Source of the DNA: Xylophilus sp.
GTDB taxonomy: Bacteria > Pseudomonadota > Gammaproteobacteria > Burkholderiales > Burkholderiaceae_C
Length of the DNA: 64,000 nucleotides
Direction of reading: 5' to 3'
Assembly: GCA_009914555.1 (NCBI GenBank)
Contig: WNDY01000003.1
Location: forward strand, 1-64,000
Below, one piece after another: positions 9,780 through 20,996 of the stretch. Position 1 is the first letter of the stretch. Each line of letters opens with the position of its first letter. Below the pieces are notes generated by a model. It saw nothing but the letters and a program-made list of their open reading frames with translations. It was not told the origin of the DNA and searched no databases. A program made the translations under genes and the position numbers.

Positions 9780-10612
9780 GCGGTCTTGCGGAAGATGCGC
9801 TCGCGGTGGGCCAGGCGTTCGAACTTCGAGGCCCACTGCGAGAAGTCCACCGTCTCCTTGGTGCCCAGGCCCAGGAAGCCGCGGTGGCACAGCGAGTCGT
9901 GGAACAGGCCGAAGGCCCGGTCCTGCAGTTCGCGGTTGAAGTAGATCAGCACGTTGCGGCATGACACCAGGTGGGTCTCGGCGAACACGCTGTCGGTCGA
10001 CAGGCTGTGGTCGGCGAAGGTGATGTTCTCGCGCAGCGAGCGGTCGAACAGCGCGCCGTCGTAGGCGGCGGTGTAGTAGTCGGAGAACGCCTTCATGCCG
10101 CCGGCGGCCTGGTAGTTGGCGGTGTAGGCCTGCAGCTGCGCGAGCGGGAAGATGCCCTGGCGCGCGCGGTCGAGCGAGACCGGGTTGATGTCGGTCGCGT
10201 AGATGATGGTGCGGTCGAGCAGGCCTTCCTCGCGCAGCAGGATGGCCATGGACCAGACCTCCTCGCCGGTGCTGCAGCCGGCGATCCAGACCTTGATCGA
10301 CGGGTAGGTGCGCAGCACCGGCATCACCTGCCGGCGCAGCGCGAGGAAGTACTCGGGGTCGCGGAACATGCCGCTCACGGGAATGGTGAGCACCTGCAGC
10401 AGCTGGGCGAACGCGGCCGGATCGTGCAGCACGCGGGCCTGCAGCGCCGAGATGGTGTCGCAGCCGAAATGGTTGAGCGCCACCTTCACGCGGCGGCGCA
10501 GCGAGGCCGGCGAGTAGTTGCGGAAGTCGTAGCTGTAGCGCAGGTAGAGCGCATCGATCAGCAGGCGCAGCTCGATGTCTTCGACGGAGAAGGTCGGCAG
10601 TCCGGGCGCCAC
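9776..10612 (-). CDS. cheR: CheR-type protein-glutamate methyltransferase
   Basis: CheR transfers methyl groups from S-adenosylmethionine to glutamates of signalling proteins. The protein has an N-terminal helical domain (residues about 10-80) and a SAM-binding domain with WIAGCSTGEEVWSMAI as the nucleotide-binding loop; FDRSLRENITFADHSL and the SCRNVLIYF block are typical of the family. The chosen start is GTG at 10610-10612, three bases after the TGA of the hybrid kinase and with GGAGCGG upstream, giving 278 aa, the normal CheR length. Longer starts would run into the kinase gene. It is coupled to the genes on both sides. Confidence 0.93.
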   Translation of the reverse strand: MAPGLPTFSVEDIELRLLIDALYLRYSYDFRNYSPASLRRRVKVALNHFGCDTISALQARVLHDPAAFAQLLQVLTIPVSGMFRDPEYFLALRRQVMPVLRTYPSIKVWIAGCSTGEEVWSMAILLREEGLLDRTIIYATDINPVSLDRARQGIFPLAQLQAYTANYQAAGGMKAFSDYYTAAYDGALFDRSLRENITFADHSLSTDSVFAETHLVSCRNVLIYFNRELQDRAFGLFHDSLCHRGFLGLGTKETVDFSQWASKFERLAHRERIFRKTA

Positions 10613-10614
10613 GC

Positions 10615-14076
<3,462 letters not shown>

Positions 14077-14131
14077 GAGGCGGGGTCGGTCGTTCCGGTT
14101 CGTCGTTCGGCGCAGGCGGTGCCGTCGCCGC

Positions 14132-14158
14132 CGTCCTCCGTCCTCCGTCCTCCGTCCG
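14132..14158. repeat. Short tandem repeat, unit CGTCCTC
   Basis: Three full copies plus a partial copy (CGTCCGC) in tandem, 56 bases upstream of the hybrid kinase start codon. It lies in the likely 5' leader or promoter, so copy-number changes could affect expression. Confidence 0.8.
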
Positions 14159-14362
14159 CCCCGCCGCCGGCCTCGTGCCGGCTTCCGGGCTCGGCGGCTT
14201 CCCTCAGGCTGTCTCGACCAGGCCCCGTCCTCGCAACCGTGGGAGTGTGCCGGAAAGACCGCGCCCGCCGGGGCATGCCCGTAGCGGGTCGCGCAGAAAT
14301 GGATGCCGTCCTACAGAGGCGGCCGCGGCACGCGCCGCGCTGCCGGCGCTTTCATCCGCGGG

Positions 14363-14409
14363 AGTATAGGCCCACAGTGCGATGGCTATATACGCTGTGA
14401 GCCTATACT
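14363..14409. repeat. Inverted repeat with GTATAGGC arms
   Basis: Arms 14363-14377 and 14395-14409 match at 14 of 15 positions around a 17-base AT-richer loop. It lies just beyond the stop of the flavoprotein gene and may act as a terminator-like hairpin or a mobile palindromic element. Related motifs occur at 6788, 20983, 25680 and 56771. Confidence 0.7.
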
Positions 14410-14416
14410 GGCAGGT

Positions 14417-15871
14417 TCACAGGGCTTTGCCGCCGCGCCACAGGGCGGGGCCGTACAGTTCGTCGCCGAAGTCCGGCGGCACGTGCGCGCGGATGCGCTG
14501 CTCGTGCAGGTCGAGGTCGGCCAGCACCAGGTCGCGGCTGATGCGCGCGACCAGCGCCGGCACGTCGCGCCGCAGGCTGGGGACGTCGCCCAGCGGCAGG
14601 CCGACGCTGGCGAAGCCGGCCGGGTTGTAGATGTGGATGGCGCCGAGCCAGGGTGCGGTGCCGGGCGTCTTCTCCAGGTATTCGAGTCCGCTGCCGAGGT
14701 AGGGCGAGGCGGCCAGGTCGTCGTCGCGCTCGTCGGCTGGCGCGTCGTAGCGGTCGCGCCAGCGGGCGATGAGCGGCGCGATGTCGGCCAGCTCGGCGCG
14801 GTCGGCCGGGTCGGTGGTGTAGCCGGTGCCGGCGATCACGAAGTCGAAGCGGAAGTCCTCCCCGCCGACGGTGGTGGCGACCTGCCTGCCCTCGGTGCGC
14901 GCGGCGTCCCAGGGCGCCGACAGGTGCAGATGGAAGTGCGGGAAGGCCAGCACGCGCTTGACCGAGTCGGCCGGCGGCGTGGAGCCCGCGCGGCGGTAGC
15001 GCACGGCCTGGTGCCAGCGCGTGGCATCGGGCAGGGCGGTGTAGTTGTCGTAGATGCCGGGGTAGGACCGCACGCGGATCACCGGCGTGGACGGGATGTG
15101 GGCGCGCCGCGCGAACAGGTGCACGGATGCGGCGCCGGCCTCCAGCGCCGTCGCTGCCGCATCGAAGGCCGAGGCCGCGCCGCCGACCACGGCGACCGTC
15201 CTGCCTGCGAGCGCTGCGAAGTCGATCGTGTCGGCCGTGTGGGCGCCCAGGCCGGCGGCCAGCGCCGGGCGCAGCGCCTCGGGCACGAAGGGCTTGCCGT
15301 TGTCGGCCACGCCGTTGGCCAGCACCAGCTTGCGCGCGGTCTCCACGCGCGGCTGGCCGTCCACCTCCAGGTGCAGGCGCAGGTGCGGCACCGGCGCATC
15401 CGCGGGCGACGGCTCGATGCGCACCAGGCGCGTGCCGTAGCGCACCGCGATGCCGAGGAAGCTGCGGTACCAGTCGAGGTAGTCGGCCCAGACGGTGCGC
15501 GGGATGCGGTCCAGCGCGGCATAGGCCGCGCGGCCATGGCGCGCCTCGTACCAGGCCTGGAAGCCCAGCGCGGTGATGCCGAGTTCGGGTCCGACCAGGC
15601 TCTTGACGGTGCGCAGCTGCGTCATGCGCGCGCGGTTGCGCCAGACGCCGGCCTTCTCCTGCGTGGGCGCGGCGTCGATCACCGAGGTGCGTGTGATGCC
15701 GGCGCGGCGCAGCGCGAAGGCGATGGCGCTGCCGGTCTGGCCGCCGCCGACGATGAGGACGTCGTGGTCGATGCCGTCGTGCGCCGGCACCCAGTTGTCG
15801 GGCTGCGCGCCGAGCAGGCGTAGGGTCTCGCGGGCGAAGGCGTCGGGGTCGGGGGTGGTGGTGTCTGTCAT
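14417..15871 (-). CDS. FAD/NAD(P)-binding flavoprotein, monooxygenase-like
   Basis: The 484-aa protein has an N-terminal Rossmann FAD site (VLIVGGGQTGSAIA, residues about 38-51) and a second dinucleotide site in the middle (VAVVGGAASAFDAAATAL), the two-nucleotide layout of flavin-containing monooxygenases and related oxidoreductases. The motif ATGY-like FVIAGTGYTTD is also typical of that group. Likely role: NADPH-dependent oxidation of a small substrate that cannot be named. I start at the ATG ending at 15871; a GTG six codons earlier is possible. It follows the HAD-like gene by about 20 bases on the same strand and is probably co-transcribed with it. Confidence 0.8.
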   Translation of the reverse strand: MTDTTTPDPDAFARETLRLLGAQPDNWVPAHDGIDHDVLIVGGGQTGSAIAFALRRAGITRTSVIDAAPTQEKAGVWRNRARMTQLRTVKSLVGPELGITALGFQAWYEARHGRAAYAALDRIPRTVWADYLDWYRSFLGIAVRYGTRLVRIEPSPADAPVPHLRLHLEVDGQPRVETARKLVLANGVADNGKPFVPEALRPALAAGLGAHTADTIDFAALAGRTVAVVGGAASAFDAAATALEAGAASVHLFARRAHIPSTPVIRVRSYPGIYDNYTALPDATRWHQAVRYRRAGSTPPADSVKRVLAFPHFHLHLSAPWDAARTEGRQVATTVGGEDFRFDFVIAGTGYTTDPADRAELADIAPLIARWRDRYDAPADERDDDLAASPYLGSGLEYLEKTPGTAPWLGAIHIYNPAGFASVGLPLGDVPSLRRDVPALVARISRDLVLADLDLHEQRIRAHVPPDFGDELYGPALWRGGKAL

Positions 15872-15890
15872 GGTTTGTGGTCGTTTCACT

Positions 15891-16364
15891 TCAGGAGCGC
15901 AGCGTGGCGGTCAGGCGCCTGGGATGCAGCAGCAGGTCCAGCGCGACGGTGGCGCCGGGTGCCACGGCGTGCGCGCTCGCCAGCGTCTCGAAGGCCGCGC
16001 CTTCGCCTTGCAGCAGCGCGATGCCCAGCGCGGCGGAACGCAGCAGCAGCCGGTCGTTGCGTCCGTTGCCGAAGGCCGCGACGCGATCCGCGCCCAGCTT
16101 CAGCGCCAGCGCGCGCTTGGCCTCGGCCTGGCCTTCGGGCGCCAGGATCGAGAGCTCGACCGGCAGGCCGGCCAGCTCGCCCGCGGCCACGCCGAACGTG
16201 TCGGCCGTGACGACGTGGATGTGCAGATGCTGCGACAGCGTGTGCAGCCGCTCGGTCACGCCCGGCAGCAGCCGGCCGTCCACGGCGAGCGTGCCGTTGT
16301 AGTCCGATACGAGATGGTCGAGCTGGAGCCGGCCGAAGCCGGGAATGGTGATGTCGAGGCTCAT
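15891..16364 (-). CDS. HAD-like phosphatase, soluble P-type-ATPase-like subgroup
   Basis: A 157-aa cytoplasmic protein with the HAD signature DYNGTLAVDG near residue 21, a middle HVVTADTFG (motif II with Thr) and the C-terminal VAAFGNGRNDRLLLR, which supplies the acidic metal-binding residue. These features match the small 'soluble P-type ATPase' HAD group. The second motif I residue is Asn instead of Asp, as is usual for that group. Substrate unknown. It precedes the flavoprotein gene on the same strand. Confidence 0.75.
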   Translation of the reverse strand: MSLDITIPGFGRLQLDHLVSDYNGTLAVDGRLLPGVTERLHTLSQHLHIHVVTADTFGVAAGELAGLPVELSILAPEGQAEAKRALALKLGADRVAAFGNGRNDRLLLRSAALGIALLQGEGAAFETLASAHAVAPGATVALDLLLHPRRLTATLRS

Positions 16365-16524
16365 ACGAGTTAAGAAGGGAGGGTCGCGGCGCTTGGCCGG
16401 CGCGCGGCCCAGGCCAGCGGACGCAGCCTTGGGCCGCCCCGCAGCGCCCGCGTCGCCCCCCTTCCCGCAGCGCGGCAGCGCGGAGAGAGAAGGGGGGAGC
16501 GGCGCAGCCGCTCGGGGGGTGTTC
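16365..16524. other. Intergenic stretch with dispersed repeat
   Basis: No gene is supported. The right part is repeat copy 2; the left part is GC-rich with no clear signal. Confidence 0.6.
16479..16522. repeat. Dispersed palindromic intergenic repeat, copy 2
   Basis: Same core as 2069-2110, inverted: CGCGGAGAGAGAAGG, a 7-bp hairpin GAGCGGC/GCCGCTC (16497-16513), then a G-run. It lies immediately downstream of the DUF3088 gene stop. Confidence 0.65.
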
Positions 16525-16869
16525 TCAGTGCACCTTCGGGAAGCCGTGGCGCTCGGCCAGCAGGTCGAGGATGCGTCGCGTGTCGGTCACGAAGCGCTTG
16601 TCGCCCAGCGTCTGCGCATCGGCCGGCGCGGGCTGCTCGCTGCCGAAGATCAGCACCGGCAGGCCCTGGTGCTCCTCGTCGAGCGCGGCGATCACGGCCT
16701 GGCGCGGGCGTTCGAAAGGCACGCGCTGCACATCGAGCCGGCCGGCGCGCGGCGGGTCGCTGGCCAGGAGGCCCTCGATCGGGTTGCAGTCGGGGCAGAC
16801 GAAGCGCTCGCCGGGGTGCTTGGAATCGGTGAAGCCCGGCTGCAGCAGCAGGAGACGGTCGCGGCTCAT
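16525..16869 (-). CDS. DUF3088 family protein (thioredoxin-like)
   Basis: A 114-aa cytoplasmic protein beginning MSRDRLLLLQPGFTD with the pair FVCPDCNPIEGLLA, followed by RLDVQRVPFERPRQAVI and LPVLIF, which matches the pattern of DUF3088 proteins. The CPDC resembles a thioredoxin-fold redox motif, but no function is established. The reading frame stays open upstream of the chosen ATG, but the homology-like region starts at MSRDR. No good Shine-Dalgarno is seen. It is transcribed toward the HAD-like gene. Confidence 0.8.
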   Translation of the reverse strand: MSRDRLLLLQPGFTDSKHPGERFVCPDCNPIEGLLASDPPRAGRLDVQRVPFERPRQAVIAALDEEHQGLPVLIFGSEQPAPADAQTLGDKRFVTDTRRILDLLAERHGFPKVH

Positions 16870-17115
16870 GGAGGAGGTCTTTCTTGCGGGGGAGGGAGAT
16901 GGCACGCCGTGGGCGGCCGCGGAAGCTCGCAATCTAGGTGGCGGCTGCGCTGCCGCGGAAAGAATGTTTCCGCGCATCGATATGTCGAGGGTGCATGAAC
17001 TGCGCAGGCCGTCGTGCCGCCGGCTGCACGATCGTGCGGCGGTTTGTACACTCGCCCGGCAGCCCCGCGCCGCTGTGCCGGCCCTTCCTTCACCCCTGTG
17101 CCTCCGCACATCCCA

Positions 17116-18186
17116 ATGGATACCATCGCCCTCGGCCGCAGCGACCTGCGCGTCACCCCGATCTGCCTCGGCACCATGACCTTCGGCGAGCAGGTCGACG
17201 AGGCCACGGCCCACGCCATCCTCGACCGCGCGCTGGAGCGCGGCATCGATTTCCTCGACACGGCCGAGATGTACTCGGTGCCGCCGCGGCCCGAGACCTA
17301 CGGCGCCACCGAGACCATCCTCGGCCGCTGGTTCGCGAGCCGCCCCGGCGCGCGTGGGAAAGTCGTGCTGGCCACCAAGGTCGCCGGCCCCTCGCGCGAC
17401 GGCCGCGGCTGGATCCGCGGCGGCAGCCCGAACCTCACGGCCGAGGACATCGTGCGCGCCGCCGACGACAGCCTGCGCCGCCTGCAGACCGACGTGATCG
17501 ATCTCTACCAGCTGCACTGGCCGGTGCGCAACGTGCCGGCCTTCGGCGCCATCTACTACGACCCGGCCAGGGAGAAGGAGGGTCTGTCGTCCATCCACGA
17601 GCAGCTCGAAGGCTTCTCGCGGCTGGTCAAGGCGGGCAAGGTGCGCGCGATCGGACTGTCCAACGAGACGCCCTACGGCGTGCACGAATTCGTGCGTCTG
17701 GCCGAGCAGCACGGCCTGCCGCGCGTGGCCACGGTGCAGAACGTCTACTGCCTTGTGAGCCGCGCGGTCGACAACGGCCTCGACGAGACGCTGCACCGCC
17801 TGGGCGTCCCGCTGCTGGCCTATTCGCCGCTGGCCTTCGGCCTGCTGACCGGCAAGTACGATGCATCGGGCATCGCAGGGCCGGACGCGCCGAAGGGCGC
17901 GCGCATTGCGAGCTACGAATCGGTGCGCCAGCAGCGCTGGGGCCGGCCCGACGCGCTCGCGGCCGCGCGCCGCTACAACGCGCTCGCGCGCGACCACGGC
18001 CTCACGCCCACGCAACTCGCGCTGGCCTTCTGCTACACGCGCTGGAGCGTGGCCAGCACCATCATCGGCGTGACCTCGGTCGCGCAGCTCGACGAGGACA
18101 TCGACGCCTGGGGCACGCAGCTCTCGCCCGAGGTGCTGGCCGAGATCGACCGCATCCGCTGGGAAAACCGCGACCCGGCGGCCTGA
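17116..18186 (+). CDS. NADP(H)-dependent aldo/keto reductase (Tas-like)
   Basis: The 356-aa protein is a (beta/alpha)8-barrel oxidoreductase that reduces aldehydes and ketones with NADPH. The catalytic tetrad can be placed: Asp48 and Tyr53 (DTAEMYS), Lys88 (VLATKVAG) and His134 (YQLHWPV). The NADP-binding end SVASTIIGVTSVAQLDEDI is typical. The overall sequence (LGTMTFGEQ, insertion after the first helix) fits the Tas/YghZ-like branch. The ATG at 17116 is chosen because it begins at the first strand (MDTIALGRSD); the open frame upstream looks noncoding. It diverges from the DUF3088 gene and converges on the proline-rich protein gene. Confidence 0.93.
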   Translation: MDTIALGRSDLRVTPICLGTMTFGEQVDEATAHAILDRALERGIDFLDTAEMYSVPPRPETYGATETILGRWFASRPGARGKVVLATKVAGPSRDGRGWIRGGSPNLTAEDIVRAADDSLRRLQTDVIDLYQLHWPVRNVPAFGAIYYDPAREKEGLSSIHEQLEGFSRLVKAGKVRAIGLSNETPYGVHEFVRLAEQHGLPRVATVQNVYCLVSRAVDNGLDETLHRLGVPLLAYSPLAFGLLTGKYDASGIAGPDAPKGARIASYESVRQQRWGRPDALAAARRYNALARDHGLTPTQLALAFCYTRWSVASTIIGVTSVAQLDEDIDAWGTQLSPEVLAEIDRIRWENRDPAA

Positions 18187-18196
18187 GGGCGGCGCA

Positions 18197-18760
18197 TCAG
18201 CGCGCGCAGCGGCCCGCCAGGGCGTCATGCGCCAGGAACGGCAGGTTGAGCAGGCCGCGCGAGCTGCCGGGATGGCCGCCTTCGCCACCGTGCAGGCAAT
18301 TGCCATGTGCCGCGCTCCGTATGGCGTTGGCCAGCGATGATGGCTCCTGCGCGCCTTGCATGGGAGCCAGCTGCCTGCGTGCGCGCTCTGCCAGCGATGG
18401 AATGGCCGCCTCCGTGCCGCGTGTCCGGGGCAGATCCAGGCGCAGCGCCGGCGACTCGCCGGCCGCGGCCGCCGGTAGTGGGCGCGGGGCCGCCTCGGCG
18501 TTGCCGGGGCCGGCGGCCGGCAGGGGCTGTGGCGCCGCGCGTCGGGGAGAGGGCCTGGCCGGCGGCCTTGGTGCCGTAGCAGCCGTGTCCGGCGGGGCTG
18601 CGGCCGGAGGCTGGATGGGGCGCGTCGGCACCACCAGCAGCATGGCCTCGCGCGGCCGGGCAGGCGCAGCGGAGCGCGGCGGCTCGTGCAGTAACAGCCA
18701 GAGCACGATTGCGTGCAGGGCCGTGACGGCCGCCAGCACCCGGATCACCGGCCGCCGCAT
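18197..18760 (-). CDS. Proline/alanine-rich membrane-anchored hypothetical protein
   Basis: Not recognised as a named family. The N-terminus (MRRPVIRVLAAVTALHAIVLWLLL) is a positively charged start plus one membrane helix, as in TonB or energy-transducing proteins, followed by about 100 residues of Pro/Ala-rich spacer. The C-terminal part carries GNCLHGGEGG and ends in Arg-rich sequence, without a TonB C-terminal domain. Probably a periplasm-facing anchor or a remnant of a TonB-like protein. It converges on the aldo/keto reductase gene with a 10-base gap. Confidence 0.55.
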   Translation of the reverse strand: MRRPVIRVLAAVTALHAIVLWLLLHEPPRSAAPARPREAMLLVVPTRPIQPPAAAPPDTAATAPRPPARPSPRRAAPQPLPAAGPGNAEAAPRPLPAAAAGESPALRLDLPRTRGTEAAIPSLAERARRQLAPMQGAQEPSSLANAIRSAAHGNCLHGGEGGHPGSSRGLLNLPFLAHDALAGRCAR

Positions 18761-18966
18761 AGAACAGGTTTACCGCCACGCAGCGCTCGCCCGGTGGATT
18801 GCCCAGGCTGGCCGCCACCGACATGAGTGCGCGCGTCAGGGGCAGCGCCAGCGCCAGTCCGCACACCGCGCGGGAGAAGCGCAGCAGTGCCCGCTACGCA
18901 TGGCTTGACGGCAGCCTGCCGCAGGACGGTAGAATCGTCTTACCGCTGTCTTACCGGAAAGTCGCC
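18761..18966. other. Intergenic region ahead of the toxin-antitoxin pair
   Basis: The left 120 bases hold no gene I can support. The right part is the promoter/operator of the abrB-PIN operon. Confidence 0.6.
18905..18956 (+). promoter_or_regulatory. Promoter and operator-like repeats of the toxin-antitoxin operon
   Basis: TTGACG (18905-18910) and TAGAAT (18930-18935) form a -35/-10 pair with a long 19-base spacer. Just downstream, the 9-base direct repeat GTCTTACCG occurs at 18937-18945 and 18948-18956, 11 bases apart, about one helical turn. CGGTA (18927-18931) and TACCG (18941-18945) also form an inverted repeat. This is the expected layout for autorepression by the AbrB-type antitoxin; the binding itself is inferred. 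Confidence 0.6.
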
Positions 18967-19254
18967 ATGCCCGCCGCTGCCACCACCATCCGTCTGTCCA
19001 GCAAGGGCCAGGTCGTGCTGCCGCACAGCATCCGCCGTGCGCACCAGTGGCACGCGGGCACCGAGTTCGCGGTGCAGGAGACGCCCGAGGGCCTGCTGTT
19101 GCGCCCGCTGGGACCGGGCGCCGATGCCGGCCTGCGCGTCGAAGACGTGGCCGGCTGCCTCAAGCCGCGCCGCCCGGGCGCCGTGAGCCTGGCCGACATG
19201 GACGCGGCGGTCGCGCGCGAGGCCCGGGCGCGCCGCGCCCAGGGCCGCTACTGA
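18967..19254 (+). CDS. AbrB/MazE/SpoVT-family antitoxin
   Basis: A 95-aa protein whose residues about 5-50 form the swapped-hairpin AbrB DNA-binding domain (TIRLSSKGQVVLPHSIRRA, then GTEFAVQETPEGLLLRPL). The C-terminal tail is Ala/Arg-rich and probably wraps the toxin. As in VapB/MazE-type antitoxins, it should bind and neutralise the PIN toxin encoded 17 bases downstream and repress the operon. The ATG has GGAAAG upstream; longer open frames to the left run through the promoter repeats. Confidence 0.88.
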   Translation: MPAAATTIRLSSKGQVVLPHSIRRAHQWHAGTEFAVQETPEGLLLRPLGPGADAGLRVEDVAGCLKPRRPGAVSLADMDAAVAREARARRAQGRY

Positions 19255-19271
19255 CGGGCCTGCGGTCGTCC

Positions 19272-19667
19272 ATGCTCGCGGTCGATACCAACGTCGTCGT
19301 CCGTTTCCTGGTGGACGACGAGCCGGCCCAGCACCGGCGCGCCGTGGCCATGCTGAGCGGGCATGTCGTCTGGCTGTCCAGGACGGTGCTGCTCGAAACC
19401 GAATGGGTGCTGCGCGGCGCCTTCGGCTTCGAGCCGGGCGAAATCGCCGCAGCGCTGCGCCAGCTGACGCGCCTGTCCGGCGTGCGCTGCGAGGACGCCG
19501 CCGCCGTCGATGCGGCCATCGGCGCGCTGGAGGCCGGCATGGATTTCGCCGATGCCCTGCATTTCGCGGCCAGCGCATCGGCCGACGAGGGCTTCGCCAC
19601 CTTCGACGCACGCTTCGTCCGGCGCGCCCGCAAGCACTGGCCCGGGGCCAAGCTGGTCACGCCCTGA
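19272..19667 (+). CDS. PIN-domain toxin (VapC-like ribonuclease)
   Basis: A 131-aa PIN nuclease. The acidic metal-binding set is visible: Asp5 ([13 protein letters not shown]), Glu in LLETEWVL, two Asp in [10 protein letters not shown], and Asp in FATFDARF. VapC toxins cleave tRNA or rRNA to halt growth when the antitoxin is degraded; the exact target here is unknown. It is the second gene of the AbrB–PIN operon, and ybaK follows 14 bases later, possibly in the same transcript. Confidence 0.9.
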   Translation: MLAVDTNVVVRFLVDDEPAQHRRAVAMLSGHVVWLSRTVLLETEWVLRGAFGFEPGEIAAALRQLTRLSGVRCEDAAAVDAAIGALEAGMDFADALHFAASASADEGFATFDARFVRRARKHWPGAKLVTP

Positions 19668-19681
19668 ATCGGCAGACAGGC

Positions 19682-20179
19682 ATGGCCAGGAAGAACGCCT
19701 CCATCAGCGAAACGCCCGCCACCGCCTTTTTGAAGGCGCACAGGGTGGAGTTCGCCGGCCTGCCCTACGAGTACCTGGAGCACGGCGGCGCCCAGCACAG
19801 CGCGGCCGCGCTGGGGCGCGACCCGTACGGCGTGGTCAAGACGCTGGTGATGCAGGACCAGGAGGCCAAGCCGCTGATCGTGCTGATGCACGGCAACCGC
19901 AAGGTCTCGACCAAGAACCTCGCGCGGCAGATCGGCGCCCAGTCGGTGGAGCCCTGTGCGCCCGAGGTCGCCCACCGCCACAGCGGCTACTTCGTGGGCG
20001 GCACCTCGCCGTTCGGCACGCGGCGGCGGATGCCGGTCTACATCGAGGAGACCATCCTCGGCCTGCCGAAGATCTGCATCAACGGCGGGCGGCGCGGCTT
20101 TCTCGTCGAGATCGCGCCGCAGGTCTGCGTGGACCTTCTGGGCGCGAAGCCGGTGCGGTGCGCGATCGACCTCGACTAG
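19682..20179 (+). CDS. ybaK: YbaK/EbsC-type aminoacyl-tRNA deacylase
   Basis: A 165-aa cytoplasmic editing protein that hydrolyses mischarged tRNA, in E. coli mainly Cys-tRNA(Pro). Typical features are [14 protein letters not shown] at the start, the Lys-containing VVKTLVMQ strand, [17 protein letters not shown] and the [16 protein letters not shown] loop. Its length agrees with the family (about 155-165 aa). It sits between the toxin gene and plsY on the same strand. Confidence 0.9.
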   Translation: MARKNASISETPATAFLKAHRVEFAGLPYEYLEHGGAQHSAAALGRDPYGVVKTLVMQDQEAKPLIVLMHGNRKVSTKNLARQIGAQSVEPCAPEVAHRHSGYFVGGTSPFGTRRRMPVYIEETILGLPKICINGGRRGFLVEIAPQVCVDLLGAKPVRCAIDLD

Positions 20180-20310
20180 CAGCGAAGCGCCCTCGCAGCG
20201 GGAGGTCTGTCTGCTGCACCACGCGCGCCATCGCCGGCCGGGCGAGCCGTTGCGCGCTGGCAGAATGGCCGCCGCCCCTTCACGGGGGCGCTTTCCAAGG
20301 AAATTTCGCC

Positions 20311-20937
20311 GTGCTGCCCACCGTCCTCGCCACCGTCGCCGCCTACCTGATCGGCTCCCTCTCGTTTGCCGTGCTGGTGAGCCGTGTGCTCGGCCTGTCC
20401 GATCCGCGCAGCTACGGCAGCGGCAATCCGGGCGCGACCAACGTGCTGCGCTCGGGCAGCAAGCTGGCGGCGGCGCTGACGCTGCTGCTGGACGCTGCCA
20501 AGGGCTGGCTGCCGGTCGCGGTGGCCGCGACCTATGGACCGCAGTGGGGCCTGGGCGCGGGTGCCGTGGCGCTCGTGGGCCTGGCGGCCTTCCTCGGGCA
20601 TCTCTATCCGGTGTTCTTCCGCTTCCAGGGCGGCAAGGGCGTGGCGACGGCGCTCGGCGTGCTGCTGGGCATCAGCGGCTGGCTGGCGCTGGCGACGGCG
20701 GCGACCTGGCTGGTCATCGCGGTCTTCCTGCGCTATTCGTCGCTGGCGTCGCTGGTGGCGGCCGTGTTCGCACCGGCCTTTTACTTCTTCGGCGGCGGCA
20801 TCGGCTGGGACTGCGACGCGCGCATCCTGGCGGCCGTCGTCGCCATGTCGCTGCTGCTGGCATGGCGCCACCGCGCCAACATCGCGCGCCTGCTGGCGGG
20901 CACGGAATCGCGGCTGGGCAGGAAGAAGGCGGCCTGA
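20311..20937 (+). CDS. plsY: Acyl-phosphate glycerol-3-phosphate acyltransferase
   Basis: This integral membrane enzyme acylates glycerol 3-phosphate from acyl-phosphate in the first step of phospholipid synthesis. The 208-aa protein has about five membrane helices and the three conserved loops: [11 protein letters not shown] (near residue 36), [10 protein letters not shown] (near 107) and the C-terminal RHRANIARL. The start is GTG, with AAGG about 10 bases upstream; there is no ATG that keeps the first helix. It converges on the HD-domain gene. Confidence 0.95.
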   Translation: MLPTVLATVAAYLIGSLSFAVLVSRVLGLSDPRSYGSGNPGATNVLRSGSKLAAALTLLLDAAKGWLPVAVAATYGPQWGLGAGAVALVGLAAFLGHLYPVFFRFQGGKGVATALGVLLGISGWLALATAATWLVIAVFLRYSSLASLVAAVFAPAFYFFGGGIGWDCDARILAAVVAMSLLLAWRHRANIARLLAGTESRLGRKKAA

Positions 20938-20982
20938 ATACCCCTGGGGGTTGGTGGCCAAAGCGGTCGTGGGGAAACGCCT

Positions 20983-20996
20983 GGAGGCTATACTCC
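20983..20996. repeat. GTATAGCC-type palindromic motif at a convergent gene junction
   Basis: GGAGGCTATACTCC is a near-palindrome between the convergent plsY and HD-domain genes. It is related to the motif at 14361 and 56771 but with CC in place of GG in the core. It could serve as a short bidirectional transcription stop. Confidence 0.4.

Larger units (their letters stand above)
14077..14416. other. Intergenic region upstream of the hybrid kinase
   Basis: No gene is supported here. It contains a 7-base tandem repeat (CGTCCTC, about 3.7 copies, 14132-14158) and, at 14363-14409, a large inverted repeat of the GTATAGGC type. The promoter of the signalling operon must lie here, but I see no clear -35/-10 pair on the minus strand. 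Confidence 0.7.

Noticed and set aside
18197-18760. TonB gene
   Set aside because: N-terminal helix and Pro-rich spacer fit, but the conserved TonB C-terminal domain is absent.
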